A stretch of 64,000 nucleotides of DNA from Pseudoalteromonas luteoviolacea (GCF_001750165.1 NZ_CP015412.1:682001-746000), one strand, 5' to 3'; positions 46,484 through 55,948 are shown, counted from the stretch's first letter. A program made the numbers and translations. Notes: a model not told the origin generated them from the letters alone.

Positions 46484-47041
46484 ATGAAAAAAATAGAAAT
46501 TGTAGATTACCAGCCCAGATGGGCTGATGAGTTTTCTGCTATTCAGTTAGTTTTGCAGCAGGTGCTTAACGGATTGGTCGTGAGCATTGATCATATTGGT
46601 TCGACCGCCGTGCCAGACCTAGTTGCGAAAGATGTAATAGACATTCAAGTAAGTGTAAAGGACCTTGACAATCCTTGCCTGATACAAGTTTTGAGTGAGG
46701 CTGGATATGTTTTTAGGCCTGATATTACCCATGATAATCTGACTGGATACAATGATGGGGATGCATGTTTAAAAAAACTGTATTTTCGGGAACCCAAAGG
46801 GCAGCGACCAATCCATATCCACATTCGAGAAATCGGCCGAGTAAACCAAGTTTACGCGTTAAAATTTCGTGATTTTTTACGTGATAATAAACCTATCGCA
46901 CAAGCGTATGGAAAAATAAAAAGCACTCTGGCTCGGCGATTTCCAAATGATGAAACTGCCTACTATGAGCTTAAAGATCCATATATGGATTCAATTTTTT
47001 ATGCCGCTAGTTTGCTTGAGAGTAAAGATCGTACACAATAA
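46484..47041 (+). CDS. GrpB family protein (UPF0157), copy 2
   Basis: A 185-residue GrpB-family protein with IEIVDYQPRWADEF, IDHIGSTAVPDLVAKDVIDIQVSV and PIHIHIREIGRVNQVYALKFRDFLRDN. It is clearly related to the copy at 33927-34418 but differs in the tail. It is followed 29 bp later by the PNPOx-fold gene, possibly in one unit. Confidence 0.88.
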   Translation: MKKIEIVDYQPRWADEFSAIQLVLQQVLNGLVVSIDHIGSTAVPDLVAKDVIDIQVSVKDLDNPCLIQVLSEAGYVFRPDITHDNLTGYNDGDACLKKLYFREPKGQRPIHIHIREIGRVNQVYALKFRDFLRDNKPIAQAYGKIKSTLARRFPNDETAYYELKDPYMDSIFYAASLLESKDRTQ

Positions 47042-47070
47042 AATCAGTTAACAATAATTGGAACATTAAT

Positions 47071-47559
47071 ATGGATATACAAACCAATTGGCTTGAAATT
47101 AAAACCCTATTTAAGTGCTCTTTTAAATCGTCTTTTCATTATGCAATTGCCAGTGTTTCTGAGGATGGTAACCCGCATATTACGCCTATAGGCTCGTTAA
47201 TTTTGACAGAGCCGGGAAAAGGATATTACTTTGAAAAGTTTACAACGAACCTGCCGAAGTCTGCTAAAGATCAGGGGCGAGTTTGCATTTTAGCGGTTAA
47301 TGGAAGCATCTGGTATTGGCTAAGGTCTTTGTTAAAAGGCGAGTTTGTTAGCCGACCGGCAGTGCGCTTATATGGCACCTTAGGTGTGCTAAGAGAGGCC
47401 TCTGAAAGTGAAAAGGCGAAATTTCAAAAGCGAGTGGGTAAAACTCGGTTTACGCGAGGATACAAATTGCTTTGGAAAAATATGTCGAAAGTGCGTGAAA
47501 TTGAATTTGATAAAGTTGAGCAGGTTAAAATCGGCTCAATGACAAAACGCTTTGTGTAA
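47071..47559 (+). CDS. Pyridoxamine 5'-phosphate oxidase-fold protein
   Basis: A 162-residue split-barrel flavin-binding protein: SFHYAIASVSEDGNPHITPIGSLILTEPGKGYYF followed by LPKSAKDQGRVCILAVNGSIWYWLRSL. Such proteins bind FMN, F420 or haem; the ligand here is unknown. There is no strong ribosome site before the ATG. Confidence 0.82.
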   Translation: MDIQTNWLEIKTLFKCSFKSSFHYAIASVSEDGNPHITPIGSLILTEPGKGYYFEKFTTNLPKSAKDQGRVCILAVNGSIWYWLRSLLKGEFVSRPAVRLYGTLGVLREASESEKAKFQKRVGKTRFTRGYKLLWKNMSKVREIEFDKVEQVKIGSMTKRFV

Positions 47560-47571
47560 TCGTGTTTTGCG

Positions 47572-47599
47572 CTCTGCACTGTGTTGTTGTAGTGCAGAG
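47572..47599. terminator. Hairpin between converging genes
   Basis: CTCTGCACT pairs with AGTGCAGAG around a 10-base loop. There is no T-tract on the plus side, so activity is inferred from position. Confidence 0.5.
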
Positions 47600-47609
47600 T
47601 TGGCATAAT

Positions 47610-48212
47610 TTAGCTTGCGCTCCAGAGTATGAGGGACAGCGTGGCTAACCAGATGAGCTTGGCCCAGTATGATAGACGCTGATAGAGCCCTAAGTTAGTT
47701 TGTTGCTTGAATGCTTTGGCCATTCGATATAGATAAAAACACGCTACGGCGACAGATGCACCCGAAAACACTCGAAATGAAAGAGCTAAGTCACTAAATA
47801 GCACCAGCAACGGGGCGATTAAGAGTGATAAGAGCATGATAAAGCCTGCGTGAGAGTGAATTTGGCAGTTGCGCGTCGGTGTTCTGGTATAGGGGTCTTT
47901 ATCCATAGGAAAAAAACCCGCTACCCAGGTGCCAATGCCATGAACTATGATTAACCAGCCTACCAAAACTAGAGTCAAATCCCCATTTGTATATTCAATG
48001 ATACTCCAGCCAAATGCACAAAATAATATGCCTAAAGGGTAGTTGTTAATGAGCGGAGAGAGCTTTTCTGTTGGACTGCCTGCGGCACCCAGCTCGCTGC
48101 AAAATTGCGTTTTATGGTTATAGTTCGGGTAGTATTTACCTGCGATATAAACGCCTAATGTGATCCAAATTGTGGCAATAAAGCCAGTCAGTAGCACGAC
48201 ACTACCTTCCAT
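47610..48212 (-). CDS. DUF998 family inner-membrane protein
   Basis: A 200-residue protein with six hydrophobic helices and DUF998 features (SELGAAGSPTEKLSPLINNYPLGIL, GIGTWVAGFFPMD, HSHAGFIMLLSLLIAPLL). It is of unknown function, possibly a transporter-like or lipid-related protein. AAGGAGAGA precedes the ATG. Confidence 0.82.
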   Translation of the reverse strand: MEGSVVLLTGFIATIWITLGVYIAGKYYPNYNHKTQFCSELGAAGSPTEKLSPLINNYPLGILFCAFGWSIIEYTNGDLTLVLVGWLIIVHGIGTWVAGFFPMDKDPYTRTPTRNCQIHSHAGFIMLLSLLIAPLLVLFSDLALSFRVFSGASVAVACFYLYRMAKAFKQQTNLGLYQRLSYWAKLIWLATLSLILWSAS

Positions 48213-48348
48213 GGGTCTCTCCTTGTATATTTTGGTATTTATTTGGTTAATGTTGAAAATAACATACGTGAATGTTTGAGGCTGGTCAATCCATTATGGA
48301 GAATAATTGACCGGCGTTGGCGTAAGGATGTATAGAGGAAGGCTTAGA

Positions 48349-49143
48349 CTAAAAGTTATTCTTTTGTAGTTTTATGTAGATCTCTTCAAAGACTTGTTTT
48401 TGCTCAGGAAAAGCGTGCATACCCTGTTTAAAGACCTCAATTGCGCGTGCAAAGTCTTCAAGATTAATGTAACACATACCTTTGTAATACAGCGCTGTCA
48501 TACCTTGTGGATTTATTGCTAAGGATCGATCAAAGTAGGTGATGGCAGTTTGAAAGTCACCCATATCCATATAAGCGAAGCCAATATTATCAATCGCTTC
48601 AAAATACATAGGATAAATATGAATTGCTTGTTTATAGGCTTCAATTGCTTGCTGATATTGAGCTGCTTGATTTAAAGCATAGCCTTTTGTGTAAAGCGTA
48701 TTAGCTCTAAAAATAAGGTCATCAACTTTTTGATTAGTCGCCTCAGCATACTTATTAAAATCATGACTTTTTAGGTAGTTAATATAGCCTTTCAACTCTG
48801 CCTTAAGGGGCGTGTCATTGCCAATAAACAGCCACTTTTTTTCGAGCTTTGCATGTGCAATAGTGGAGTGATATGTCGAAATTGATAATGTATTCACTTC
48901 TTCAAGCTTTGGCTTTTGCTTTGTGGTGTTATAAAGCAATACATGGATAGTTGAAGACTGTTCATTAGTGTCTATATCTAAAATTTTAGCAGTGCGCCAT
49001 ATACCACGTTCATTCGTTGTGAATACATCACCAATGTTGTAGTGGTATGTTACTTTATAGTAATCGCTACTGGCATGTGCTTGTAAGGTAAGCTGCGGGA
49101 GAATTGTAAACAGCAAAATCAATGACACTAGGGTGTTATGCAT
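48349..49143 (-). CDS. Exported TPR protein, 264 residues
   Basis: A protein with a signal peptide (ending LQAHA) and an unrecognised 120-residue N-terminal part (VTYHYNIGDVFTTNERGIWRTAKILDI). Three to four TPRs follow at about 150-250 (GYALNQAAQYQQAIEAYKQAIHIYP, YFEAIDNIGFAYMDMGDFQTAITYFDRSLAINP, LYYKGMCYINLEDFARAIEVFKQG). Probably periplasmic; the partner is unknown. It lies 278 bp downstream of the membrane-protein gene on the same strand. Confidence 0.8.
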   Translation of the reverse strand: MHNTLVSLILLFTILPQLTLQAHASSDYYKVTYHYNIGDVFTTNERGIWRTAKILDIDTNEQSSTIHVLLYNTTKQKPKLEEVNTLSISTYHSTIAHAKLEKKWLFIGNDTPLKAELKGYINYLKSHDFNKYAEATNQKVDDLIFRANTLYTKGYALNQAAQYQQAIEAYKQAIHIYPMYFEAIDNIGFAYMDMGDFQTAITYFDRSLAINPQGMTALYYKGMCYINLEDFARAIEVFKQGMHAFPEQKQVFEEIYIKLQKNNF

Positions 49144-49421
49144 TTTAAATAGACTTATAATTATAAATTACTATGTAGTAAGTAAATACTGACTAATTTG
49201 CCGTTTGTGGGGCGGATTCTCTCAGATCCTTTTGGCTTTGTCATCCTAAAAAACACAATTCAAGAAATTTTTATTAAGAAATGAGATTATTCATAATAAC
49301 AAAACAAACATCTGTTGAAGTTGTGTGTGAAATATGTACGTTTTGAGTGAAAAGGTGTGTTGTATGGATGACGCGACAATCAGAAATATACACCTTTTCT
49401 TGTGTATTGCTATCTACAAAA

Positions 49422-50042
49422 CTACTTTGGCTCAACCAGTTTGGTGGTATCAATCTCAACCACAAAGAGCATAGAAATTAATAATGCACATATAGAAGCA
49501 CGCAGTGTGTAGGCAATAATCTCGTAGCTGTCGTAGACAATGGTTAACTGTGTAAGTGCACCAAAGAATTGACTTGTGAAGCCAAGATCAATGGTATTCC
49601 TGACAAAATTTTCTATGAGCATAAGCGCCATTAACATTGCAGTCATAAACAGACAAAGCGCGATAAGCCCTTCAGCATAAGTAGGGGCAATATTGTGAAC
49701 TTGTTTGAAAAATCGTTTGATCAGTCGAACTCTGAGCAAAAGTACGATGCAAGTACTAAAAAACAGCAAAAACTGTACGCCATAAACAATGGACCCGAGC
49801 CAGATCATGGGGAGTGTGTCTGACTCTAGGGGGATCAAATAATTGAATGACACAAATTCAAATAAAGACATGGCGAGAATAAGTGTCGTAATAGAGACCG
49901 CATTGATATTGTCTATCCTTAGCAGCAGAACACCAAAACAAAATGAAATGGTCGCAAATGACATGAATACCCAGTCATAGGAATAGACAAATACCAAAGC
50001 GATGATCATGAAGGTTGCACAAGAGATGCGCAAAATGCTCAT
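49422..50042 (-). CDS. Hypothetical membrane protein, 206 residues
   Basis: About six hydrophobic helices (residues 10-30, 33-50, 53-70, 80-103, 125-145, 175-197) and no recognised family. The start lies 12 bp after the stop of a 42-codon peptide gene on the same strand, so the two are very likely cotranscribed. It could be an exporter, an immunity protein or a receptor for the peptide; no evidence distinguishes these. Confidence 0.65.
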   Translation of the reverse strand: MSILRISCATFMIIALVFVYSYDWVFMSFATISFCFGVLLLRIDNINAVSITTLILAMSLFEFVSFNYLIPLESDTLPMIWLGSIVYGVQFLLFFSTCIVLLLRVRLIKRFFKQVHNIAPTYAEGLIALCLFMTAMLMALMLIENFVRNTIDLGFTSQFFGALTQLTIVYDSYEIIAYTLRASICALLISMLFVVEIDTTKLVEPK

Positions 50043-50054
50043 GATGCTGATTAT

Positions 50055-50183
50055 TTACAGTTGCACAGTAGGCGGCTGTTTTGGCTTTACAGGTTGAGAA
50101 GTCGGGTGTTTGGTTTTGTATGCAGCGCTCACAAGTCGACACGTATTTTTGGATAGTAGTTGCGTATTTAGTGGTATTTTCAT
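50055..50183 (-). CDS. Small peptide of 42 residues with strong ribosome site
   Basis: AAGGA lies 8 bp before the ATG, an excellent ribosome site. The peptide starts MKIPLNTQLLSKNTCRLVSA and its last 18 residues are rich in Pro, Gln, Lys and Thr. It has one Cys, no membrane segment and no GG cleavage site. A promoter-like TTGACT plus TATGCC lies just upstream, inside the 76-bp gap after the XRE gene. The basic N-terminus with a Pro-rich tail could be a secreted or modified peptide precursor, but no maturation enzyme is seen. A different frame in the same bases is less likely. Confidence 0.55.
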   Translation of the reverse strand: MKIPLNTQLLSKNTCRLVSAAYKTKHPTSQPVKPKQPPTVQL

Positions 50184-50259
50184 GGTTGTTTTCCTTATAT
50201 TTATTTTTAATTAATCTTACCATTAGGGCATAATACGGCTCATGAATAAGAGTCAATGA

Positions 50260-50559
50260 CTACTTTTCGTGCTTTAGCTTGTTGACTTTACGGTACCGGT
50301 GCAAATTATTTTCGATAACAAGATCACGCAAAGTTTGCAGTTGTTCTTCAATGGCGCTTAAGTCGAATTTGCATGCCAGTGACCACTTTAGATAGTCCTT
50401 GTACTTAATGTCACTTACACCATTTTCATAGTTAATAATTGTTGCTTCGCTCGTCCCGAGCACTTTGGCCATTTGCTTCTGAGTTTTGTTTGCTGCGAGC
50501 CTCATTACCTTTAAGTCACTTAAGCTTTGCTCATCGTGCGGCCTAACAGTTTTGTTCAA
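50260..50559 (-). CDS. XRE-family HTH regulator
   Basis: A 99-residue cytoplasmic protein with an N-terminal helix-turn-helix: LKVMRLAANKTQKQMAKVLGTSEATIINYENGVSDIKYKDYL (about residues 15-56). The rest is a helical tail ending in Lys. It is divergent from the gene at 50655, and palindromes between the two are candidate operators. It lies 76 bp upstream of the small peptide gene on the same strand and may control it. Confidence 0.88.
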   Translation of the reverse strand: MNKTVRPHDEQSLSDLKVMRLAANKTQKQMAKVLGTSEATIINYENGVSDIKYKDYLKWSLACKFDLSAIEEQLQTLRDLVIENNLHRYRKVNKLKHEK

Positions 50560-50590
50560 TGTCTCGCCCTACATACAAAAATGTTAATTA

Positions 50591-50617
50591 ATCTAAAGAC
50601 TTTTAGATGTTTAAACA
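50591..50617. promoter_or_regulatory. Candidate operator palindromes beside the XRE gene
   Basis: ATCTAAA-GACT-TTTAGAT (50591-50608) and the perfect palindrome TGTTTAAACA (50608-50617) share their boundary base, between two divergent genes. This is a typical position for autoregulation by the XRE protein. Confidence 0.5.
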
Positions 50618-50654
50618 TTTATTATAAAAATGTTAAAATATGTAAATACTATAT

Positions 50655-51158
50655 ATGGAGCATACAGGAATGACAAGGATTGAACATGACATTGGGCTGA
50701 TAAAGCAATTTAAAACCAATGTTGAACAACGAATATGTCACCAAGTGCAGAGTAGGCCAATAGATATGCTGTCTACAGATAGGTGCCCAGTGGTTAATTA
50801 TCAACCTTTGTATAGCAAGCAGTTGCCAATTTGGGTGATTTATACGCAGATGGGAGAGTATCAATTTCAGTCATTGGCCAGTCTATATTTGCATATGCCA
50901 CCCCAGCTATTGAGTGTGATATTAAACACGGTGAGACAGCCCAAAAATGTAATGGTATGCGTTACGTTAAAAGGCATTGGCAATAAGTGCAATAGTGGTT
51001 TCTTTTTAACACTCAATGAGCTAATAAATGGGGTTGATGAATATGAGGCACAAAGTCGTGTTCAATCAGATTTTGGCATTGCTGCACAATTAATTGACTT
51101 TCTCAATGGTGTGGATCCGAATATAAAAGCAATGGCCAAAGTGGCCAATATGGATTAA
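50655..51158 (+). CDS. Hypothetical protein, 162-167 residues
   Basis: A soluble protein with no recognised family. The central part is YSKQLPIWVIYTQMGEYQFQSLASLYLHM, followed by VMVCVTLKGIGNKCNSGFFL and an acidic DEYEAQSRVQSDF tail. ATG at 50655 or 50670 may be used; GGAG lies about 9 bp before the second. It is divergent from the XRE gene and probably regulated with it. Confidence 0.62.
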   Translation: MEHTGMTRIEHDIGLIKQFKTNVEQRICHQVQSRPIDMLSTDRCPVVNYQPLYSKQLPIWVIYTQMGEYQFQSLASLYLHMPPQLLSVILNTVRQPKNVMVCVTLKGIGNKCNSGFFLTLNELINGVDEYEAQSRVQSDFGIAAQLIDFLNGVDPNIKAMAKVANMD

Positions 51159-51263
51159 GCGCCATATTGGCCAATTTGAATAATTGGTGACCTTTTCTGC
51201 TATTGCGCAAACCGGTTATATCCACTAGAATCGGAAAAAAGCTGGATATTTTTTGGAATTTTT

Positions 51264-51506
51264 ATGGCGGACACGAAAAAGACAGAAGTTAGGTTCTCGG
51301 TTGATGCAGATTATTTAGCGGCACTGCAAAGTCGGTTGGGGCTAAAAAAATCGAGTGATCTCACCAAAGTTGCTTTGACGTTACTTGACTGGGCTTCAGA
51401 TGAGGTTGTCCACGACAGAACAATTTTATCCGCAAATAAACAGGGAAAAGATATACACCGTTTGGTTATTCCCGAGTTAAATAACATCTCCAAAACTAAT
51501 TTATAG
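51264..51506 (+). CDS. Small hypothetical protein, 80 residues (ribbon-helix-helix-like)
   Basis: A small basic-acidic protein. The first 45 residues (TEVRFSVDADYLAALQSRLGLKKSSDLTKVALTLLDWA) look like a beta-strand followed by two helices, the shape of ribbon-helix-helix DNA-binding proteins. No toxin gene lies beside it. It is followed 27 bp later by a membrane-protein gene on the same strand. Confidence 0.6.
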   Translation: MADTKKTEVRFSVDADYLAALQSRLGLKKSSDLTKVALTLLDWASDEVVHDRTILSANKQGKDIHRLVIPELNNISKTNL

Positions 51507-51533
51507 AACACCATTAAATAAATGAGTTAAATC

Positions 51534-51977
51534 ATGTCTTCAAGTGCACAGGACTGCACACATTCAAACGCAATCCAATCATCAGAATCTTGGCAGGATA
51601 TTGATCTTGCATCGGCACAGGATTACACGCCTGAGGATGCCCCTGTCTCTGAGCCCCTCACTGGTAAAGAAAAAGCCGGCGTTAACTTAACGTGGGGGAT
51701 CATTGCTGTATTGATCGGTTTTTTAGTCATCATTTTATGTATTTTTATGTGGGGAGAGTATCAGTTTTTTACAGCGATGAGAGAGACGCAACAACTGATG
51801 CTGACAAAACAGGTGTTTAATTCAGATGTACTTAAACAGTTAACACAACAGAGAAGCGATTTTAGAGCTTTCTGGTTTGACACGTTACAATTAATTTTGC
51901 TCAATGTTTTGTTTCCAACACTGACCGCATTACTGGGCTATGTCTTTGGCACAAGCCGAAACGGCAGTAGTAACTAG
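51534..51977 (+). CDS. Hypothetical membrane protein, 147 residues
   Basis: An acidic 45-residue N-terminus, two membrane helices (residues 53-75 and 118-138) and a short tail; the loop between them is Gln-rich. No family was recognised. It is probably in one unit with the 80-residue gene before it. Confidence 0.62.
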   Translation: MSSSAQDCTHSNAIQSSESWQDIDLASAQDYTPEDAPVSEPLTGKEKAGVNLTWGIIAVLIGFLVIILCIFMWGEYQFFTAMRETQQLMLTKQVFNSDVLKQLTQQRSDFRAFWFDTLQLILLNVLFPTLTALLGYVFGTSRNGSSN

Positions 51978-52393
51978 TTAGCACTAATCAGTATTTGGTG
52001 CTAACAAATAAAATTTAACTTATTGATTTAATTTAATTATATTGAATTTCTAGGCCTTTCATTGGTTTCCGTAGAAAACAAATCAATAGTTAGTTTTATT
52101 ATTGATATGAATAAAGCTTAATAATTTTCGTCCTATTATGAATAAATGCTTCTTAAATTGCGTGTTGTTTATGAATTATTTAACCTTGATTTAAGTACCA
52201 AGGCTTGTAGTCTAAGTTCATTCTTTATAATTGTTTTTGTTTAAAGGACTCGTAGGTTTGTTTGATTTATAACAAACTCGCTTAAATAAAAGCTGCATTT
52301 GGTAGTGAGATCATTGCATTACTGTGCTGCCTTCCTATTATCTGGCTAGCCGTTTGGCCCTGATTTAAAAACGCATTTCAAGGAGCTGTTTAT
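51978..52393. other. Gap of about 416 bp upstream of the ABC pair
   Basis: A+T-rich, no gene seen. A hairpin GTTTGTT/AACAAAC near 52255-52277 might end transcription or mark a 5' leader for the ABC genes. Confidence 0.4.
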
Positions 52394-54199
52394 ATGCGTG
52401 TTGAGTCTAAAAGTACCGAAAAAAGTAATAACTCTTGGTCGGTTTTATTGTCAATTTGTGCACTACAAAAAGGCAGAATGATACTGGCACTTGGCTTAAT
52501 CGCGATAGTAAGTTGTGCGCAGTTACTGCCTATATATTTATTGTTTGTCGCCATTGTTGAATTACTTGACCCTGTCAGCACGTCTGCCAATACATTGCTT
52601 TGGGTCGCAGCAGGGCTAATAGCGGTTACAGTATTTAAGACCGTCTTTGTTGTTGGTGCATACTATTTTAGTCACCAAGCTGCGTATAAAGCGCTTACAG
52701 ATGTAAGGATGACGCTGTCAACAAATTTAGCAAGTGCATCACTAAAGTGGTTAAACAAGCAAAATACGGCGGTTTTAAAACAGCAAATTCTGCATGATAT
52801 TGAAAAGCTTGAGCACTTTATCGCACACAATAGTGTGGAATTATTTAACGCATGTTTGTCGCCGATACTTATATTTTGTGCACTGTATCTGATTGATTGG
52901 CGCCTTGCTTTGAGTGCGATAGCTGTTGTGCCATTAGCCTTTTTAGTGAGTGGGTTTTTTATGCACAAAACAGCGGAACATTACGTGCAATTTAGTGATG
53001 TGGAAGCTGACTTACATACCACGCTCAATGACTATGTAAAATATGCACCACTAATGAAGTTAAATAACTTAGATAGCCAACGATTTGTTACGCTAAAGCG
53101 TAAATTGAATACTTATCAAAGTACTGTGAACTCGGTCATACATCAAACTGTGCCAGGTTGGGCATTATATAGTGCATTATTGGGCTCAGTCTTTTTGTTC
53201 TTGCTACCAACAGCAATTTGGTTGCACAGCCTGCAACTTGTCTCAATAGAGCATCTTGTATTAGCAATGCTACTGGCTATCGGGATGATGGGCCCGGTCC
53301 TCAAGGTTAGCCGGTTTTTTATGGAAGCCAATGAGCTGTTGAGCAGTATCTCGCGCATTGCCCCCCTGTATTATACTGATCCTGTTCACTGCGACACCAC
53401 ACCTGTGCACGCCAATACAAAGTATCCAATGCTGCAATTTTATTGTGTAGATTTTTGTTACGAGCAAACCCCTGTGCTGAGAAACGTGCATTTTAAGTTA
53501 TTACCCAATGCCATTAACGTAATTGTTGGCGGCACAGGCAGTGGCAAGTCAACACTTGCAATGCTTGCAAGTGGGCTGCTTGCGCCCAGTGCTGGGCGAG
53601 TTCAATTACATGGAAAAGATGTCTATGCGCTATCAGATAGCGTGCGAGCTCAGGCGATGAGTGTCGTAACACAGGAAAATTACTTATTTGAAGGCACCGT
53701 CAGAGATAACATTTCGTTTGGACGCAGTGGAGTGAGCACTGAGACTCTGGAGCATGCCATTGTCGCAGCGCAGCTAAAACCTTGGCTGGTGCGGCAACCG
53801 GATGGGTTAGATACTCGGGTAGAAGCACGTGGAATAAATCTATCCGGTGGGGAAAAAATACGTATAGCCATCGCCAGAGCAATATTGAATGCGCCACCAT
53901 TGGTGATTTTAGATGAAGCCAGCGCGGCCATGGATAACCTCACTCATGCTAAGTTTTATCAAGGCTTAAAAGGCCACTATCCAAATACGACGTTTTTAGT
54001 GATCACGCATAATTACTTTGGTCTTGAAAACAGTGATCAAATTTTCACTTTAATTGATGGCACGATTGCAGCGCAGGGAACACATGAAGCAATGTTAGTT
54101 CGGTGTGAACATTATAGAAAAGGCTGGCAATTACAGGGTTGTGAACACACACAACGAGCACATGTTATTCCAACGCCGTTACCGAGTTGTGAGAGTTAA
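52394..54199 (+). CDS. ABC transporter, fused permease-ATPase, subunit 1
   Basis: A 601-residue half-transporter. The N-terminal membrane domain has about six helices in residues 1-310. The ATPase has Walker A VGGTGSGKSTLAML, signature LSGGEKIRIAIARA, Walker B PLVILDEASAAMD and H-loop VITHN. AAGGAG is 9 bp before the ATG. It abuts the second ABC gene and surely forms a heterodimer with it. It belongs to the broad exporter group containing CydDC-like and siderophore-type (YbtPQ-like) heterodimers; the substrate is unknown. A secreted Cys-rich peptide gene follows the pair. Confidence 0.87.
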   Translation: MRVESKSTEKSNNSWSVLLSICALQKGRMILALGLIAIVSCAQLLPIYLLFVAIVELLDPVSTSANTLLWVAAGLIAVTVFKTVFVVGAYYFSHQAAYKALTDVRMTLSTNLASASLKWLNKQNTAVLKQQILHDIEKLEHFIAHNSVELFNACLSPILIFCALYLIDWRLALSAIAVVPLAFLVSGFFMHKTAEHYVQFSDVEADLHTTLNDYVKYAPLMKLNNLDSQRFVTLKRKLNTYQSTVNSVIHQTVPGWALYSALLGSVFLFLLPTAIWLHSLQLVSIEHLVLAMLLAIGMMGPVLKVSRFFMEANELLSSISRIAPLYYTDPVHCDTTPVHANTKYPMLQFYCVDFCYEQTPVLRNVHFKLLPNAINVIVGGTGSGKSTLAMLASGLLAPSAGRVQLHGKDVYALSDSVRAQAMSVVTQENYLFEGTVRDNISFGRSGVSTETLEHAIVAAQLKPWLVRQPDGLDTRVEARGINLSGGEKIRIAIARAILNAPPLVILDEASAAMDNLTHAKFYQGLKGHYPNTTFLVITHNYFGLENSDQIFTLIDGTIAAQGTHEAMLVRCEHYRKGWQLQGCEHTQRAHVIPTPLPSCES

Positions 54200-55948
54200 A
54201 TGGATAGACAAATAATCACCAGTATTGGCCGAGTATTCAGCCATGTAAGTGCAGGCAAGCAGTTATTTATTATAGGCATTATATTCAGAGTATTGGAACG
54301 GTGCTTATCAATTTTACCATTGTTGTTATGCGTTTACTGGCTCTACATTGAGCTCAACAATATGACGGGTGTAACTAGGCTACTTTCAACACCAAGCGAC
54401 TATTTGATGGCGCTGGGCGGGATATTTTTACTTCAACTTATATGTGCATACTTTGGTCAGTTAAAGAGCTTTTCGGGCAGTTACCATTTAGCGCAGGCCT
54501 ATCGGATTAAAGCAATTACGCACTTTAGACGGTTGCCGTTAGGCGTGATCCAGACAACTCACAGCAGTGAATTTTTTGAGTTAATGAGTGATGACATAAA
54601 AAAAGTCGAGAGTATTTTCTCACATGTGCTACCAGACTTGTTATCGGCCTTGGTAGTCCCTTTGCTAGGGGTTATTATTTTATTGTTTGTAGCGCCTCTA
54701 TATGCGTTGGGCCTATGTGTGATTTTGCCTTGTGCATTGTGGATAATGCATATAACAAAAAAGAAATTTAATCTTGCTGCCAAAACTAAAGTGCAGACCT
54801 ATAAGCATACTAGCAGCACTCTGACAGACTATGTGGAGGCATTAAAAACCCTTAAGTTATTCAATCAAACACATCACTGGTTAGCTCGAGTTCAGAAGCA
54901 GCTCGATATTGCCAAGCAACACACTTTGCAAGTTGAAATGTGGGGGGCCAGTCCCGTGCTTGGTTTTCGAGTCATACTAAACATGGCCATGGTTTTGTTT
55001 GTGATAACAGTCGCTTTAACATTACCAGAGAATGGAACACCGCCAGTGAATGTTAGCGCCATTGTATTTGCTATGCTGATTTTACAACTATTGGTCATGC
55101 TCAACGAAGTGGCTGAGCATATTAGTATGTTGCGCATAGCGGCTCAGTCTGAATGTAAAGTTGAAGCGCTTTTAAAAGAGCCGAGCTTGGCAGAGCCTGT
55201 CGACCCAATTATACCTCAGACATATAGTATCGAGTTTGAGCGGGTATCATTTAGTTATGGCGGGAATACTGCGATAAATAATGTATCATTTTATGCACCT
55301 GAAGGCTCGATCACGGCGGTTGTAGGTGAGACTGGAAGTGGTAAATCGACCTTGCTCAACCTATGCGCACGGTTTTTTGACCCAACGAGTGGGTGTATAA
55401 AAGTTGGAGGGGCAGCACTGCAAGAGGTTGGCTCACACAACTTACACAATATGGTCAGTATGGTTTTTCAGGATGTACAGCTGATTGATGCCAGTATTTT
55501 AGAAAATATTCGCATTGGTAAGCCGGAGGCAACAGATGAAGAAGTCATTGAAGCATGCGTTCATGCTCATTGTATTGAGTTTATCGATAAACTGGCGGAG
55601 GGGATTGATACTCGAGTTGGAGATGGTGGTGTTTTGTTGTCTGGCGGTCAGCGTCAGCGTATTGCAATTGCAAGGGCACTGCTCAAAGATGCGCCGATTG
55701 TTTTGTTGGACGAAGTTACAGCGTCATTAGATCCGATCATGCAAGCAGATGTGGTCAGTGCGATACAGTATTTACTGCAAAACCGGACCGTGATCACGGT
55801 GGCTCATCGCTTATCTAGCATTGTGCATGCGGACAATATTTTGGTGATAAACGACGGTAAAATTGTTGAGTCTGGCTCACATCGTTGTTTACTCTCAATT
55901 GGAGGCTTCTACACCCGTCTTTGGAGAGCAGAGTCGCAAGCTGTGTAA
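54200..55948 (+). CDS. ABC transporter, fused permease-ATPase, subunit 2
   Basis: A 582-residue partner half-transporter, starting at the base after the stop of subunit 1, so translation is coupled. The membrane domain covers residues 1-320. The ATPase has VGETGSGKSTLLNL, LSGGQRQRIAIARAL, PIVLLDEVTASLD and a VAHRLSSI H-loop. Both ATPases keep a canonical catalytic Glu, so neither site looks degenerate. The stop codon is embedded in a recurrent TGTAAAGGGG motif. Confidence 0.88.
   Translation: MDRQIITSIGRVFSHVSAGKQLFIIGIIFRVLERCLSILPLLLCVYWLYIELNNMTGVTRLLSTPSDYLMALGGIFLLQLICAYFGQLKSFSGSYHLAQAYRIKAITHFRRLPLGVIQTTHSSEFFELMSDDIKKVESIFSHVLPDLLSALVVPLLGVIILLFVAPLYALGLCVILPCALWIMHITKKKFNLAAKTKVQTYKHTSSTLTDYVEALKTLKLFNQTHHWLARVQKQLDIAKQHTLQVEMWGASPVLGFRVILNMAMVLFVITVALTLPENGTPPVNVSAIVFAMLILQLLVMLNEVAEHISMLRIAAQSECKVEALLKEPSLAEPVDPIIPQTYSIEFERVSFSYGGNTAINNVSFYAPEGSITAVVGETGSGKSTLLNLCARFFDPTSGCIKVGGAALQEVGSHNLHNMVSMVFQDVQLIDASILENIRIGKPEATDEEVIEACVHAHCIEFIDKLAEGIDTRVGDGGVLLSGGQRQRIAIARALLKDAPIVLLDEVTASLDPIMQADVVSAIQYLLQNRTVITVAHRLSSIVHADNILVINDGKIVESGSHRCLLSIGGFYTRLWRAESQAV

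Noticed and set aside
49975..50256. 93-codon minus frame overlapping the 42-residue peptide gene
   Set aside because: The ideal ribosome site serves the shorter frame starting at 50183; the longer frame has no such site and overlaps the membrane-protein gene.
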